Of a DNA stretch of 64,000 nt, positions 43,875 through 56,525 are shown piece after piece. The first letter of the stretch is position 1, and the number at the start of each line of letters is the position of its first letter. The notes under the pieces are model-generated. The model was not told where the DNA came from. It worked only from the letters and a program-made list of their open reading frames with translations, and did not search any database. The stretch is from Cavenderia fasciculata (Eukaryota > Evosea > Eumycetozoa > Acytosteliales > Cavenderiaceae): contig NW_004457737.1 of the NCBI RefSeq assembly GCF_000203815.1, forward strand, positions 310,001 through 374,000. The letters are read 5' to 3'. Both the position numbers and the translations under genes were made by a program.

Positions 43875-46866
43875 TTATTCTTTTTGTCTTGGATGAGATT
43901 GGCCAATTGCTTTGAGTTTCTCCAATTCAGCCAAGTGAACCAATTTAGCTGCTTGAGCGGCTTGAGCTTTCAATACTTGCTTTTCTGCTCTTTTTTGCTT
44001 TTGCTTTTCACTTTGATGACGATTATAACCTATAATAATAATTAAATAAATAATTATTAATTAATTAGTTATTCCTTGTTTTGGTATAATTTTGTAGAGA
44101 CATACATTTTTTACATTTAGTACTTGCAAACTTTCCACTACTCCAATAAAATTCAACACCTTGTAGATCATTTGGATCAGACTTCCACCATTCCAAATGT
44201 TGTGGATCTGAACATGTCTTTTTAACATTGGGAGTTGGAGGAGGAGTATTTGAAGATGAAGGAGGTGTGCTTGATGTTGATGTTGTAGAAGTAATACTAT
44301 CATTTCCATTTTCATTCATTTGTTGATCATTATTTTGATTATTATTATTAAAACTATCACTATCACTTTGAGTATCACTATCATCTTCAAAATCTTCATC
44401 ATCATCATCTTCAATAATATTATCTTGATCTTGATCTTGATCTTGATCTTGATCTTGATCTTGATCTTGATCTTGATCTTGATCTTGATCTTGTTCTTGT
44501 TCATCTTCATCATCTGGATAATTAATCTCTTCGAGTAACTTTTTCTTGTAATGACAAGCTGTACATATGTCCAACATATTTCTACCATCTCTAAAGAGTA
44601 GGATGGAGATGTTTTCATGACTCTTTCCCCACCATTCAAAATGGTCAGGGTTGATACAATTCTTGACAGAGGTAACATCAATTTGATCCAACTCTATTCT
44701 TTTTCTTTTTTGTACAATTTCGTCGCCGTTTTCGTCGTCCTCTTGATCTTGCTCGGCATCTGCTGCAGCATTGGCAGCAGCAGCCCGTTTGGCAAGAGCC
44801 TTTTCCACAAGCACCCGCATTGCTTCTTTTCGACGAAGGTTTTTCGCCTTTTTTCGTTCGTTTTGTGCGCCACTATAGCAGACCTTGCATTTAAGCGAGT
44901 ATCTTCCGTTACGCAAGTAATAGCTCGTCAGAGGAATAGCATCGTTATTTCCCACACGACTAAAGTGAGTCACGTCAATGCACACTCGCAGCTGTTTGGG
45001 ATCGATCTGGTTGACGGGATGATCGGCATTATTGTCTGGGTTGTTGAGTTTGGCACGACGACAATAACACAACTTGCAAGAGTTGCGGTAGCAATTACCA
45101 ATCAAATAAAACATCGAGATGGGGAGATTCTCTGCCTTGGTTCCCCACCACTCTTTGTGCAATGGAAATGTACATGTACGTATAGTACTAACCAGACCTG
45201 GTTGAGATGGTGGTATGCTCGATATTCCACCTATATTATTATTATTATTATTATTGTTGGCATGTCCCGTCTTTTGCTTTTTACGAATATTATTATTATC
45301 ATTATTATCATTATCATTATTGTCATCCAATTGTTCTCCCATTTCGTAGTCACCTTCAATACCCTGTTCCTCCTCAATATCTATTTCATTTAATTTGATC
45401 CAATTGAGTGTTGCAGCTTCAGCAGCTGCTGCAGCAGCTTCAGCTTTTTGAATTCTTTTCGCTTTTTGTCTTCTTTTTTGTAATTCAGTATAACATTTTT
45501 TACATTTTCCAGATATCTAAAATAAATTAATTAATCAATATCTTATCTTCTTTTGAGTTTCTTCTTCTTCTTCTTCTTACCAATTTTTCATTTCTAATAT
45601 AAAAGTCAGAGATTGGTAAATCCTTGTGACTAGTACCCCACCAAACATTGTGACGATCATTTATACAACTCTTGAATTTAATGTCGATTAAATTCATTAT
45701 TTCCGGATTGACAGGGAGAGGTGGTCTTCCTGTACGTCGACTATCATGAGGTGGTATAGGTCCTTCTACCTCTAGTTGATATAGACCCTCTGACTGACGG
45801 ACTGATACTACATCATCTTGATCTTGATCTTGATCATCATCATCATCATCAATATCTTCATCTTCATCTTCATCTTCTACTTCTTCTTCTTCTTGTTCCA
45901 ATTTTAATTTCTCTTTCTCTTTCTTTTTCTCTTTCTCTTTCTTTTTCTCTATCTTTTTTCTTTCTTTTCCTCTTTTTCTCTCTCTTTCTTTTCTTTCTTT
46001 TCTTTTTTTATCGCTTGTTTTAACTCTTTTTCTTTCTTTTCTCTCTCCTTTTTTTCTTTTTCTCTCTCTTGTTTTTCTTTCTTTTCGGCTTCTGTTTTGG
46101 TCTTGTCTTTGGTGTTGTTGGTTTTGGTTTGTTCTTTTCTTTCCTTTCTTTCTCCTGTCAGCGGTGTTGCTAGTACCGTGAAATACCCCCTTTTCCTTTG
46201 GTTCTGTATTTCAATATAACATCGTTTGCAACGTTGCTTGGTATCATAAAACTCTGTCACTGATATCAGTGCAGATGATTTCCACCATTTTTCATGGTAT
46301 GCTTCAGTACATCTTTTGGTAGGTCCAACAATATCAGTTGGAGGTGGATATATAGTAGAAGTTGATGTAGTTGATGTCGTAGAAGTAGTGGCTATCTCCA
46401 GAGTGCGAGTGGGAGCAGGAATAACTTGAACTTTGCTAACCCTTTTCTTTTCATGAACATGATCCTTTTCATCACTACTACTACTCTTGTTATGATGATG
46501 AGTAGTTCGTTTATCGGTAAGATTAACAAATTGATCAGTGTACAATTGATTCGGTTTGATTGTTCTAGTTGATGTTTTTCTTGTAGACATTGATGGAGGT
46601 GGAGGTGGTGGTAGTGCGAGCGCAGCTTGTTGATGATGGTGATGTTTCTTTTCTACTTTAGTTTCAATCACTTCTATAACTTCTGGTTCTTCTTCATAAT
46701 CATCATCATAATCATCGTCTGTATCTTGACTATATTCATCATCTAGATCTCCCATGTCATCGTCTTCAAAGTCATAATCTTCGTAATAAATTTCACCGTC
46801 ATCATCATCATCATCATCACTGTAATCATCGTCTCGATAAACATACTTGTTCTTCTTTACTTCTAC

Positions 46867-46902
<36 letters not shown>

Positions 46903-47547
46903 CTTTTGAGGTGGAGGTGAAACAACCAATGATGGTTTGTTGTTGTTGTTGTTGTTGTTGTTGTTGATGTTGATTTGCAAATGATTATTTGTATTTGTTT
47001 TGGAAAATGACAATGAAGAAACATTATTTGCAGTGTCGTGTGAAAAGAGGTATGAAGATGTCGGTCTTGATAAATGTGAAGAAGGTGATGTCGATAAAGT
47101 CGATGATGATGTAGATGTTGTAGATGATAATGATGGTAATACATGTTGACGATTCGTAGTCGTACTACTAGCTGAAGAAGTAGTACCACTTTCATACGAT
47201 GATGATGATGAAGATATAGTTGAAGAGGTAGTAGTTGGAGCAATAAACGTTGCAGCTGCTAATGGTGAAGATAATGTAGATGATGTAGATGGTGCAGACA
47301 ATGTTGATGATGTTGATGATGACTGTCCGGACAAAAAAGGATTAGATAAACCAAATGGTCTTCTCATCATCATACTTCCACCACCAAAAGGGTCTCTTTT
47401 AAAAGGTGTATTTCCATTATTATTAATTGTATTATTATTTGTATTATTATTTGTATTATTATTAATATCACTACTATTATTATTATTATTACTATTATTA
47501 TTATTACTATTAATAATATTTGTATTTGTATTTTTTATGAATTGCAT
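43875..47547 (-). CDS. C-x4-H/C-x2-C module protein G1, six modules, with one apparent frameshift
   Basis: Frame A (start MQFIKNTNTN at 47547, stop 45949) has Asn, Ser/Thr, Gln and Asp/Glu tracts and one module (CTEAYHEKWWKS ... EFYDTKQRCKRC), ending in a Lys/Glu-rich coiled stretch. Frame B overlaps it in the purine tract near 45950-46020 and continues 45901-45581, 45516-44106 and 44029-43875 with five more modules. The final exon has the end CYNRHQSEKQKQ. The module is a Zn-binding-type C-x4-H-x-x-WWG ... LPLSEFY ... C-x2-C unit, similar in its second half to phage HNH-associated K-C-x2-C fingers. A (DQ)n run precedes module 5. The frame break may be an indel in an unstable tract, a sequence error, an unseen intron, or two separate genes. 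Confidence 0.65.
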
Positions 47548-47926
47548 TTCTCTAGAGTGATTGATGTTTTGTTTTGTTTTGTTTGGTTTGGTTTGATTTA
47601 AACACAACAACCACAACTAAAAACAACAATCTGGATAAAAGATATTGTTGTCTCTCCCTTTCTCTATCTCTCTATTTATTCTCTCTCTTTAATCCTTTAC
47701 TTAATGGTTATGATGTTAATAGTTTGGGAAACAACGATTTCTTTGTTTTTTGTTGTGTGAGGAAAAAAAAAAAAAAAAGTGAAAATCCTCATCAAAAAAA
47801 TGTTTTTTTCTTTGACCAAAAAAGAAAATTGTATTATTTACAAAATTATAATATATTTATTTGTTTGTACTGATTAAAATTATGAGATTTGAATCAGAGT
47901 TGTGTTGTGCGATGATCAATCATTAA

Positions 47927-50900
47927 TTATTGTTTTGAAGAAACTGGTTCAGATTGATTTGATTGTTGTGGTTGTTGTGGGGTTGCTACTGGAGTGATTG
48001 GAGTAGCTGGAGCTGTAGTTGTTAGTGGAGTTGCTACTGGAGCTGTGGTTGTTATTGGAGTGGCTACTGGAGCTAATGGAGCTGGAATTGGTGGTGGGGT
48101 TGGAGCTGTTGTAGGTATTGTTGGAATTGTCATTACTATCGGAGCTGTAGTTACTACTGGAGCTGTAGTTGTTGGTGGAGTAGCTACTGGAGCTGGAGTT
48201 GTTGTTGGTGGAGTAGCTACTGGAGCTGGAGCTGTTGTAGGTGTTGTAATTGGAATTGTCATTACTATTGGAGCTGTTGTTGGTGGATTTGGTGTTGCTG
48301 GAGCGGTAGTTGTTGTTGTTGTTGTTGTTTGAGTAGCTACTGGTGTTGTAGGTGTTGTAATTGGAGTTGTCATTACTATTGGAATTGTCATTACTATTGG
48401 AGCTGTTGTTGGTGGATGTAGTGTGCTGGGAGCGTAGTTTGTTGCTGGAGTAGCTACTGGAGCTGGAGCTGTAGTTGTTGTTGAAGTAGCGACTGGAGCT
48501 GTTGTTGTTGGTGGAGTAGCTACTGGAGCTGTTGTAGGTGTTGTAATTGGAGTTGTCATTACTATCGGAGCTGTAGTTACTACTGGAGCTGTAGTCACTA
48601 CTGGAGCTGTAGTTGGTGAAATTGCGACTGGAGTTGCTGGAGCCATTGCAGGTGTTGTAGTTGTTGGAGTAGCTACTGGAGCTGGAGCTGTAGGGGTTGC
48701 TGGAGTTGTAGGTGTTATTGGTGTTGCTGGAGCGGTAGTTGTTGGAGTAGCTACTGGAGCTGGAGCTGTAGTTGGTGAAGTAGCAACTGGAGCTGTTGTT
48801 GTTGGTGGAGTAGCTACTGGAGTTGCTGGAGCCATTGCAGGTGTTATTGGAGTGGCTGAAGCTGTTGTAGGTGTTGTTGTTGTTGGAGTTGCTTTTGAAG
48901 TTTTAGTCGTTTTACTTGATCGTGGAGTTTTAGTCGTTGTAGCTTGATTATTATTTACACTTGGATTGGAAGTAGAAGTGGAAGTGTTTTTTTTTTCTGT
49001 TTTTTCTGTTTTTTTGTTGGTGTTGTTGTTGGTGTCATCGGTGGCACTGCCATTTGGTTTGTAAAATGGGTTGTTTGGAGTATTGCTACTTTGCAATAGA
49101 AGAGTATTTTGTTGAATTTCACGTTTCTTTTTTCTTCTTTGTGTTTGCTCATCCAAATAGCAAACTTTGCAACGACTGGTTGGTGCCTTTCCAGTAAAAG
49201 TGTAAAACTCTGACAATGGCAGGTTGAGGGGACTGGTACCTGTGAGTTCAAGATGTGTCTCGTTACAACAAGTCTTGGTTCCATTCATAGGGTCGATCGT
49301 TGCCTTTGATATCAACCTAGGTTTAGGTGGATTCACAAAGTTTCTCTTTTTTCTATCCTTTTTAGGTGTATACTTTTGTTTTTTCTTTACTGGTGGTGTA
49401 TATACTGGAACTCTATTATCTCCTGTAGATGTTGTAGAGGTTGTAGATGTAGGAGCAACAGAAGGTTGTAGAGGAGGAGTATTTGGAACTGAAAGTTGAG
49501 CAGGTGAAGAAGATGATGATTGTAGTTGGGGAGTAACTGAAGCTGAAGAAGAAGAATGTAGAGCAGGTGAAGAACCAAGAATGGTAGAAGCAGTGGAAAC
49601 TGACCCATGAGGGGCAATTCCAGTGACACCTGATACTCTAGTATAAGAAGAAGAAGAAGAAAAAGATTCATCTTCAATATCAGTATCATCATCATCATCA
49701 TCGTCATCTTCATCTTGATCAAGATCTGACAATTCATCATCATCAAAATCTTCATAATCATCTGGATAAAAATCATCTTCATCAAAACTATTCATGCTGT
49801 CCATATCCATATCCATGTCCATACCATCCATATCATTATCTAAATCCATATTATCTTGGGTATCATCACCACTATTACTATTAATACTATTACTATCACC
49901 ATTGATCTTTTGATTTCTCAAAGTTTCTGATCTCTTTTTATATTTTTCATTTTGAGTTTTATGATAACAACGTGTACACTAAAAAAAGGTAATTGTTAAA
50001 AATACAAATAAATATTATTTGTTATTATTTTGAATTACATACTTTAGATGAAACATATTGACCTTTACGAGTATCAAAATCTGAAAGAGCCATATCTTTT
50101 GGAGATGTACCCCACCAATCTTGATGATTTGATTCCGAGCAAGACTTTGTAACCAAAAAATCGACATTTTTAAGAATCTTGCTGTCATTGTGGTCGCTGG
50201 CATTGGTGGCATCGATGGAATTGTCAACGTGAACCGAGTGATACTTTCTCTTGTGAAAGTAACATTTCTGACAGATGGTTCTGGATTTGGAGGAACCCCA
50301 TGGGAACTCTGTGAGAGCAAGTCCATATGGTTTGGTTCCCCACCACTCTTCATGTTTAATATTGGTGCATACCTTTGTGTTTGGATTATGTGGATCAACA
50401 TTGATTGGTGAACTAATATTATGTTTGTGTGTTGGATCATTAATATAACGTGGATACATTAATGTATCATCAGTAACATCTTGTTGTTGTTGTGGTGTAG
50501 TTGTTGATGATGTTGATGATGATGTTGTCTGTTGATCTTGATCCATCAATAATTCATTGTCGGTCGCACCAACCTCCTTTCTTGCAATTCTAGCCTTTTT
50601 TCTTTGGAATTGATAGAAAGAATAACATTTTCGACATGTTAGAGAGTACCGTCCATTTCGAAGATAAAACTGTTTCAATGGTAGATTGTCGGGACTGGTA
50701 CCCCATCGTTCGCTATGTTTGGTATCTGTACATGATTTGGTAAGGTTTGGATCAATATGATTGATTGGATGATCCATATTATTATCTGGATTATTTAATT
50801 TATTTCTTCGACAGAAACACTAAAAATAAAAATAAAAAAGAAGAATAGAAACATTATTATTAATTATTATTATTATTCTTTTTTTTTTGTTTTTTTTATA

Positions 50901-53127
50901 CCTTTTTACAAATCTTTCTAAAACAATTTCCAATTAAATAAAACTCTGTTAGGACGAGATCAGTTGGTTTGTAACCCCACCATTCTTGATGATTTGGATG
51001 ATTACAATCCAATGTTTGACCTTTGATATTTTCGAGTTTACGTGAATCACTTTTAATCTTTTTCCTTTTCATCTCTGGTGTTGTAGACACTGAATCAGAT
51101 GAAGAGAATGGTAATGGTGGAACAGATGAAACCAGAGGTGGACTAGTAGTAGTCGGACTAGTATTATTTGGAGTAGTCAATAAAGATGAATTGATTGTGG
51201 TAGTAGTAGTAGTTGGAGTGGTTGGAGAGGTTGGAGTGGTGGTGGTCACCACCGAACCATTTTGATTATTATCATCAAGATCATCAATCTTTCTTTTTCC
51301 AATGACTAGTGGATAGGAATTTGAAATTCTTTGACCTCCAATATGTTTTTCTCTTTCGATATAGTCATCGAAACACTTTATACACTTTTTCGAATAGCTG
51401 GTGCCAGAGTTATAAAACTCGGTCAGTGGAACTTGATCCGATGGAGTACCACAAATCTTGGTATGAATAGGACATGCACAACCCTTGATTTGTTTTTCCA
51501 AATTGATCGTTGTGGCAAAATGGTTCAGCGGATCATCCTTGTGTGATATAGTCTCGGTATTTATCTTTCTCTTTTGATTTTGATCATCAATATGACATAT
51601 TTTACATTTTGATAATGGCTAAACAAATAAATAAAAAGGAAAAGGAAATTTAAATTAATATACATTAATTATTAAATATTATTATTAATTATATTATTTA
51701 CATACTTTTCCTCTACTCATATAAAAATCAGACCAAGGTATACCATCTGGAGAAGTATTACATAACAATTGATGACGAGGATGTAAACATGTTTTAGTAG
51801 GGTTGACTGGATCTACAGATGCTGCAGTTGTTCTTGTTTTCTTTGGCTTTTTCTCTTTTTGTGCATAGGCTACAAATTCTACTGAACCTCCATCTGGAAA
51901 GGGTTGAAGTTGTTGAGGTTGTTGTTGTTGTTGTTGTTGTTGTTGAGGTTGTTGTTCTTGTTGAATTTGTTGAATAAGTTGTTGTTCAAGTGCTTCTAAT
52001 TCTCTTATTTTGCGTTCTTGTTGCATCAACACTAAAGTTTGTAATTGTAATTCTTTTTGTTGTTGCTCGTGTAATTGTCTTTGTTGTTGTAATTTTAATT
52101 GTAATTGTTGATATTGTTCTTGTAGTGATGATCCTGTTGTTGTTGTTGTTGTTGTCGCTGTTGAGCCGACTATGCTAGCAGCTGAAGAAGAAGAAGAGGA
52201 AGAAGGTATATGACCATTCTGGGGGATATTCGTTGCAGTTGAATAAAATACAATTGGAGGAAGAGATGGAGATGGAAGTTGAGGAGGAGGAGAAAGAGGT
52301 GATGATTTTACTTTAGTTTGTATATGTGAAGGTTGAGGAGGTTGAGGAGGAGGAGATGATATCTTCGTTGATGTCGGTGAAGGTGAAGATGGAGATGTAT
52401 GTACTGTTGCAGTAGTAGTAGTAGTCGTAGTAGTAGAAGATGCTGTTGAATAAAGTATAGTCGGAGGAGGAGATGATAATTTAGTTGATGTCGGTGCTGC
52501 AGCTGCAGCTTTCGGTGATGCTGTATTAGGTGTTGAATAAAGTATAATAGGTTGTGATGGAGATGAAGATACTGACGACGAAGGAGAAGGATGTTGTTTA
52601 CCTTTATTTTGAAGTGCAGCTATATATTTTGCACCATACTCTCCATCAGAATCATCATCCGACGAGTAATATTCGTTTGTGTTGGTGGGACTATTGTCAA
52701 AATGCAAATCGTCTTTTCCAACCCCACCACCACCACCCCTTTTAGATATTCTACTACTGCTATTACTAGTTGTATCGTCGTTATTATTACTATTATTATT
52801 ATTATTATTATTATTATCATATCTATTTAAAGATTGATTATTTGTGCTGTTTAAGTTATTTAAATGACTCTTTATTAAAGATGATGATGGTGATGAAGAT
52901 GATAGATAGGGATTGCTTTTATTACCAATACCACTATTACTAATCATAAATCTACTAAAGAATGGTGAAATGATGGCTGAACCACTTCCACTACCACCAC
53001 CACCAACAGCCGATGATGATGATGAAGATGGTAGTTTCCTTTTAATAGCATTATAATTATTATTGTTATTATTATTATTATTATTATTGGAGGAGGAGGA
53101 GGTGTGATGACGATCTTTATTTGTCAT
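47927..53127 (-). CDS. C-x4-H/C-x2-C module protein G2, seven modules, about 1,655 aa
   Basis: Exons are 53127-51706, 51618-50902, 50819-50043 and 49978-47927; all join in phase 0. Each of the three introns falls inside a module, just before its second Cys pair: SRGK|PLSKCKIC, CKK|CFCRRN and SSK|CTRCYH. The N-terminus is Ser/Asn/Gln-rich with a Gln-rich coiled segment. Seven modules follow, for example CTDTKHSERWGTSPDNLPL ... FYLRNGRYSLTCRKCY. The last 450 residues are a Thr/Pro/Ala/Val repeat (TTTAPVATPTTTAPVAT type). Likely a nuclear zinc-binding scaffold or nucleic-acid-binding protein (inference). No signal peptide or TM. Confidence 0.85.
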
Positions 53128-53593
53128 TGTATATAAATAAATATTCTTTACTCTGTCTTTTCTTTTTTTTTTTTTTTTTTTTCTGTGTGTTAATAATATC
53201 TTTTAATATGGTGGGTGTGACTAACTAACTAAACTAATAAACTAAACTTCTCTCTTTTTTTAGACTACCTTCAAAGATTGATCATGTTGTCCTATTGATA
53301 TATACAAGTTAGAGAGTTTGAGAGAGAAAGAGTTATAGTGATATATATAGAATACAAATAACAAGAATAGAATAGACAAGTGAGTTAGTGAAAGTGAGTC
53401 GATCTGAGTGAGCTGACAAGGTTCTTGAGGGGGCGCAGTCAGACAAAAAAAAATTAAAAAAAATTTTCGGATTGGAAATGCAAATTATTTTGTTTTGCGT
53501 TTGCAAAATATCTCTAACTATTTGGATGGCTGGCTTGCCTCACACAAACAAGCTCCTTGCCATCAACCAGCTTTATTACATTACTTTATTTAT
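53128..53593. other. Intergenic spacer between G2 and G3
   Basis: It has a T20 run at about 53160-53181, a CT-rich stretch and several GAGTT/GTGAGT motifs. No gene. It probably holds the G2 promoter and the G3 3' flank. Confidence 0.4.
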
Positions 53594-54047
53594 TTATTGA
53601 TAATTAAAATTGCTTTGAAAGTTGTAATTATTGTTGTTATTGATATTCATTAATCTTGATGATAATTGTTGAATTAATGGTGATGACCCATTGTGATGAG
53701 GATGGTTGTTGTTGTTGTTGGCAACATTATTATTATTATTATTGTTATTAAAATAAAAAGAAGAAGAAGAAGAAGATGATGATGATGAAGATGTTTGGGA
53801 AGAGGGGAATTGTGGCATATGAGAATATAAATGTACATATCCAGCAGCACTACTAGTATTAGTTGATCCCATGGGTATGGTAGAAGTAGTCTGTTGTTGT
53901 GGTTGTGGTTGTTGATGATGATGATGTTGATGTTGAATAGGATGGTGGTGATGATGATGATTCGGTTGTATCAAAGAAGAAGACTGTAAAGAAGGGGATG
54001 AATGAAAATAAGAATCAATCGAAATAAAAGATGGTAATGGGGATTGG

Positions 54048-54084
<37 letters not shown>

Positions 54085-55996
54085 GCTGCAGAGTTGGCAA
54101 TGGATTCAAAAAATTATGTTGTTGTTGGTGTTGATGTTGATTGGTTGTCGTCGTAGTGGAAGTAGTAGATGTATTTAAAGTATCAATCAAATTTGATGGA
54201 GATGGTTGGATATTATTATTTTGATTATTTTGATTATTTTCAATATTATTATTATTATTATTATCATTATTATCATTTTCCTTTTTCTTTTTTTTCTTTT
54301 TTTTCTTTTTCTTTTTTGAATCTCTAATCTTTCTTCTTTCAGATTGATAAATATTGAAACATACTCGACATCGACTCATCAAGTATCCATTGCATCGATG
54401 GAATTGTGTGAGTGGTAATTGGTCTGGATCAGATCCAGCATTCTTTCTATGATTAATATCTGAACATGATTTAGTTCCATTCAATACATTATTATTATTT
54501 TCATCAATATTATTATTATTATTATTTTGATTATTATTATTATTTACATTATTATTATTTTGATCACCAACTATAGCAAAAATAGTAGTAGGAGTAGTAA
54601 GAGTTGTATTCAACAAATGTTGTTGATTGATCAACATTGGATTTGATCTAGTTGATGATCTGGGTAAAAGGGAAGATGTTGCATCCCGAAGTTTTCTTCT
54701 TTGTGCTTGGTAGTGACTGGCACATCGTTTGCATTTAGCCATATACCCGCCTTTACATAGATAGAATTCAGTCAATGCGAGGTTATCTGGTTTCGTGCCA
54801 TGAAATGCCTCATGTTCCGAGTGTAAACAATTCTTGGTGTTTGATGTTGTATCAATCACTGAATAATCCACTTCTACATCTTCTTCATCTTCATCAGTTT
54901 CAGTTTCATCTTCTCCTTGTTCATCTTCATCACCATCATTTGAGTCTTCTTGGTAGTCAAGGTCCAATGTATGGTAATCTTCATCAACATCATTGCCTCC
55001 AACTTGACAAAAATCAATAATATTATTATTATTATTATTGTTATTATTATTTGTTGATAAAAAGGTTGATGTGGTCGACGTCAAAGTTGTTGATGTCGTC
55101 GTTGATATCGATGGTGTATCACTACTACCTTTTGTTTTTCTTTTACTATTACTTATTGGAGCTGGTGATGATGATGATGAAGATGGAGATGTACTACTAT
55201 TACTATTATTATTAAAGTTGGTGGAGTAACCTCGTGGAGACATTGCAGCTTTAGCAATGGATGGTGAGGATGAAGACGATGACGACGTCGCATTATTATT
55301 ATTATTATCGGATGAAGAGCAAGGACGACTCTTTCTTCTCTCTGCTTGGTAGATATTAAAACATACTCTACATTTACTCTGATGATATCCATTGCATTGA
55401 TGAAACAGTGATAATGGTAATAATTCAGGATTCGAACCAGTATTTTCCCTGTGTCTTGGGTCTGTGCATGTCTTTGTCTTTTCATTTATATTTACATTAT
55501 TATTAACCTTATTATTATTATTATTATTATTATTATTGTTTGGTTTGGTAATTGTTGTTTGTCCATTATTATTATTATTATTATTATTCGTAGTAGGAAA
55601 ATGATGATGATGATGATTATGATCAATAATGGTTTCAATATTATTATTACTACTCATTGTGACAGTGGTTGCATTACTACTGTTATTATAAGGTATCTTT
55701 GCTCTTTTCTTTAAAGGGAGTGGTGGAGGATGTGTACCAATTACAATCCCAATACTATTATTATTATTATTATTATTGTATCCATCTATAGTTGTTAGTG
55801 GTTGATGATTAATACCCCAAATATTCATTAAAGATGATTGTTGTTGTTGATGTTGATGATAAGAGTTTAATTGATGATGATGATGATTGTATTCGTTGTT
55901 ATTGTTATTGTCTTGATTATCTACTCCTTCACTTTTTGTTCTCTTTTTGGTGTAGTTGCTATTGTTGTTGTTATCATTGCTCCCTTCATTCCTCAT
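53594..55996 (-). CDS. C-x4-H/C-x2-C module protein G3, three modules, 800 aa
   Basis: A single exon. The three modules are CTDPRHRENTGSNPELLPL ... CRVCFNIYQAERRK, CLHSEHEAFHGTKPDNLAL ... CKRCASHYQAQRRK, and CSDINHRKNAGSDPDQLPL ... CRVCFNIYQSERRK. Modules 1 and 3 are nearly identical, so one was copied recently. Between and around them are Asn, His, Gln, Ser and Lys homopolymers. The WWG of other members is replaced by NTG, FHG or NAG, so W is not essential while C, H, C, C are invariant. It has the same C-x2-C-x3-YQ-x2-R-R-K ending as G2 modules. Probable nuclear protein. Confidence 0.85.
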
Positions 55997-56525
55997 TCTC
56001 GATGTTGTTGTTGTATTGGTTAAAGTAATACTACTTTACTGCTTAATATTAATGGTTGTGTTTGTGAATAGTAGTTATTTGTTCTATTCTGTTAATCTTG
56101 TTTGTTTGTTAATCATTTACATATTAATATACTGTGATATCAATCAATCTAATCAAATCCAACATTTAATATAGTATTAAGCGATCAATCAATCAATACA
56201 TTCATTGTTGGGTTGATAATAATAATGATAATGATAGTGATAATAATAATAAATAATAATAATAATAATAATAATCAAAACAGGTTAATTAATTAATATT
56301 AACAAAACACACTTTTTAAAAGAATCAATCTATGAGGTGGTTGAGGTGAGGTGTGATTGAGTGAGGGGGGGATTCAATAAAGAACAACATCAGGCTGCTT
56401 TTGGCGGTTCAACTCGAATTGGGAATGTCAATCACAAACTCAAAGCCAAACCCAAATTAAGTAATTTATTAAAGAATATAATATATATAAATATTTAATA
56501 AATTAAATGTACAACCATGTGGTTC
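55997..56525. other. Intergenic spacer between G3 and G4
   Basis: It has (AAT)n repeats at about 56218-56275 and a moderately GC-richer patch at 56340-56455. No gene is supported. Confidence 0.4.

Noticed and set aside
47994-48332. Val/Gly/Ala-rich plus-strand frame of 112 codons
   Set aside because: It is the antisense of the Thr/Pro/Ala repeat tail of G2.
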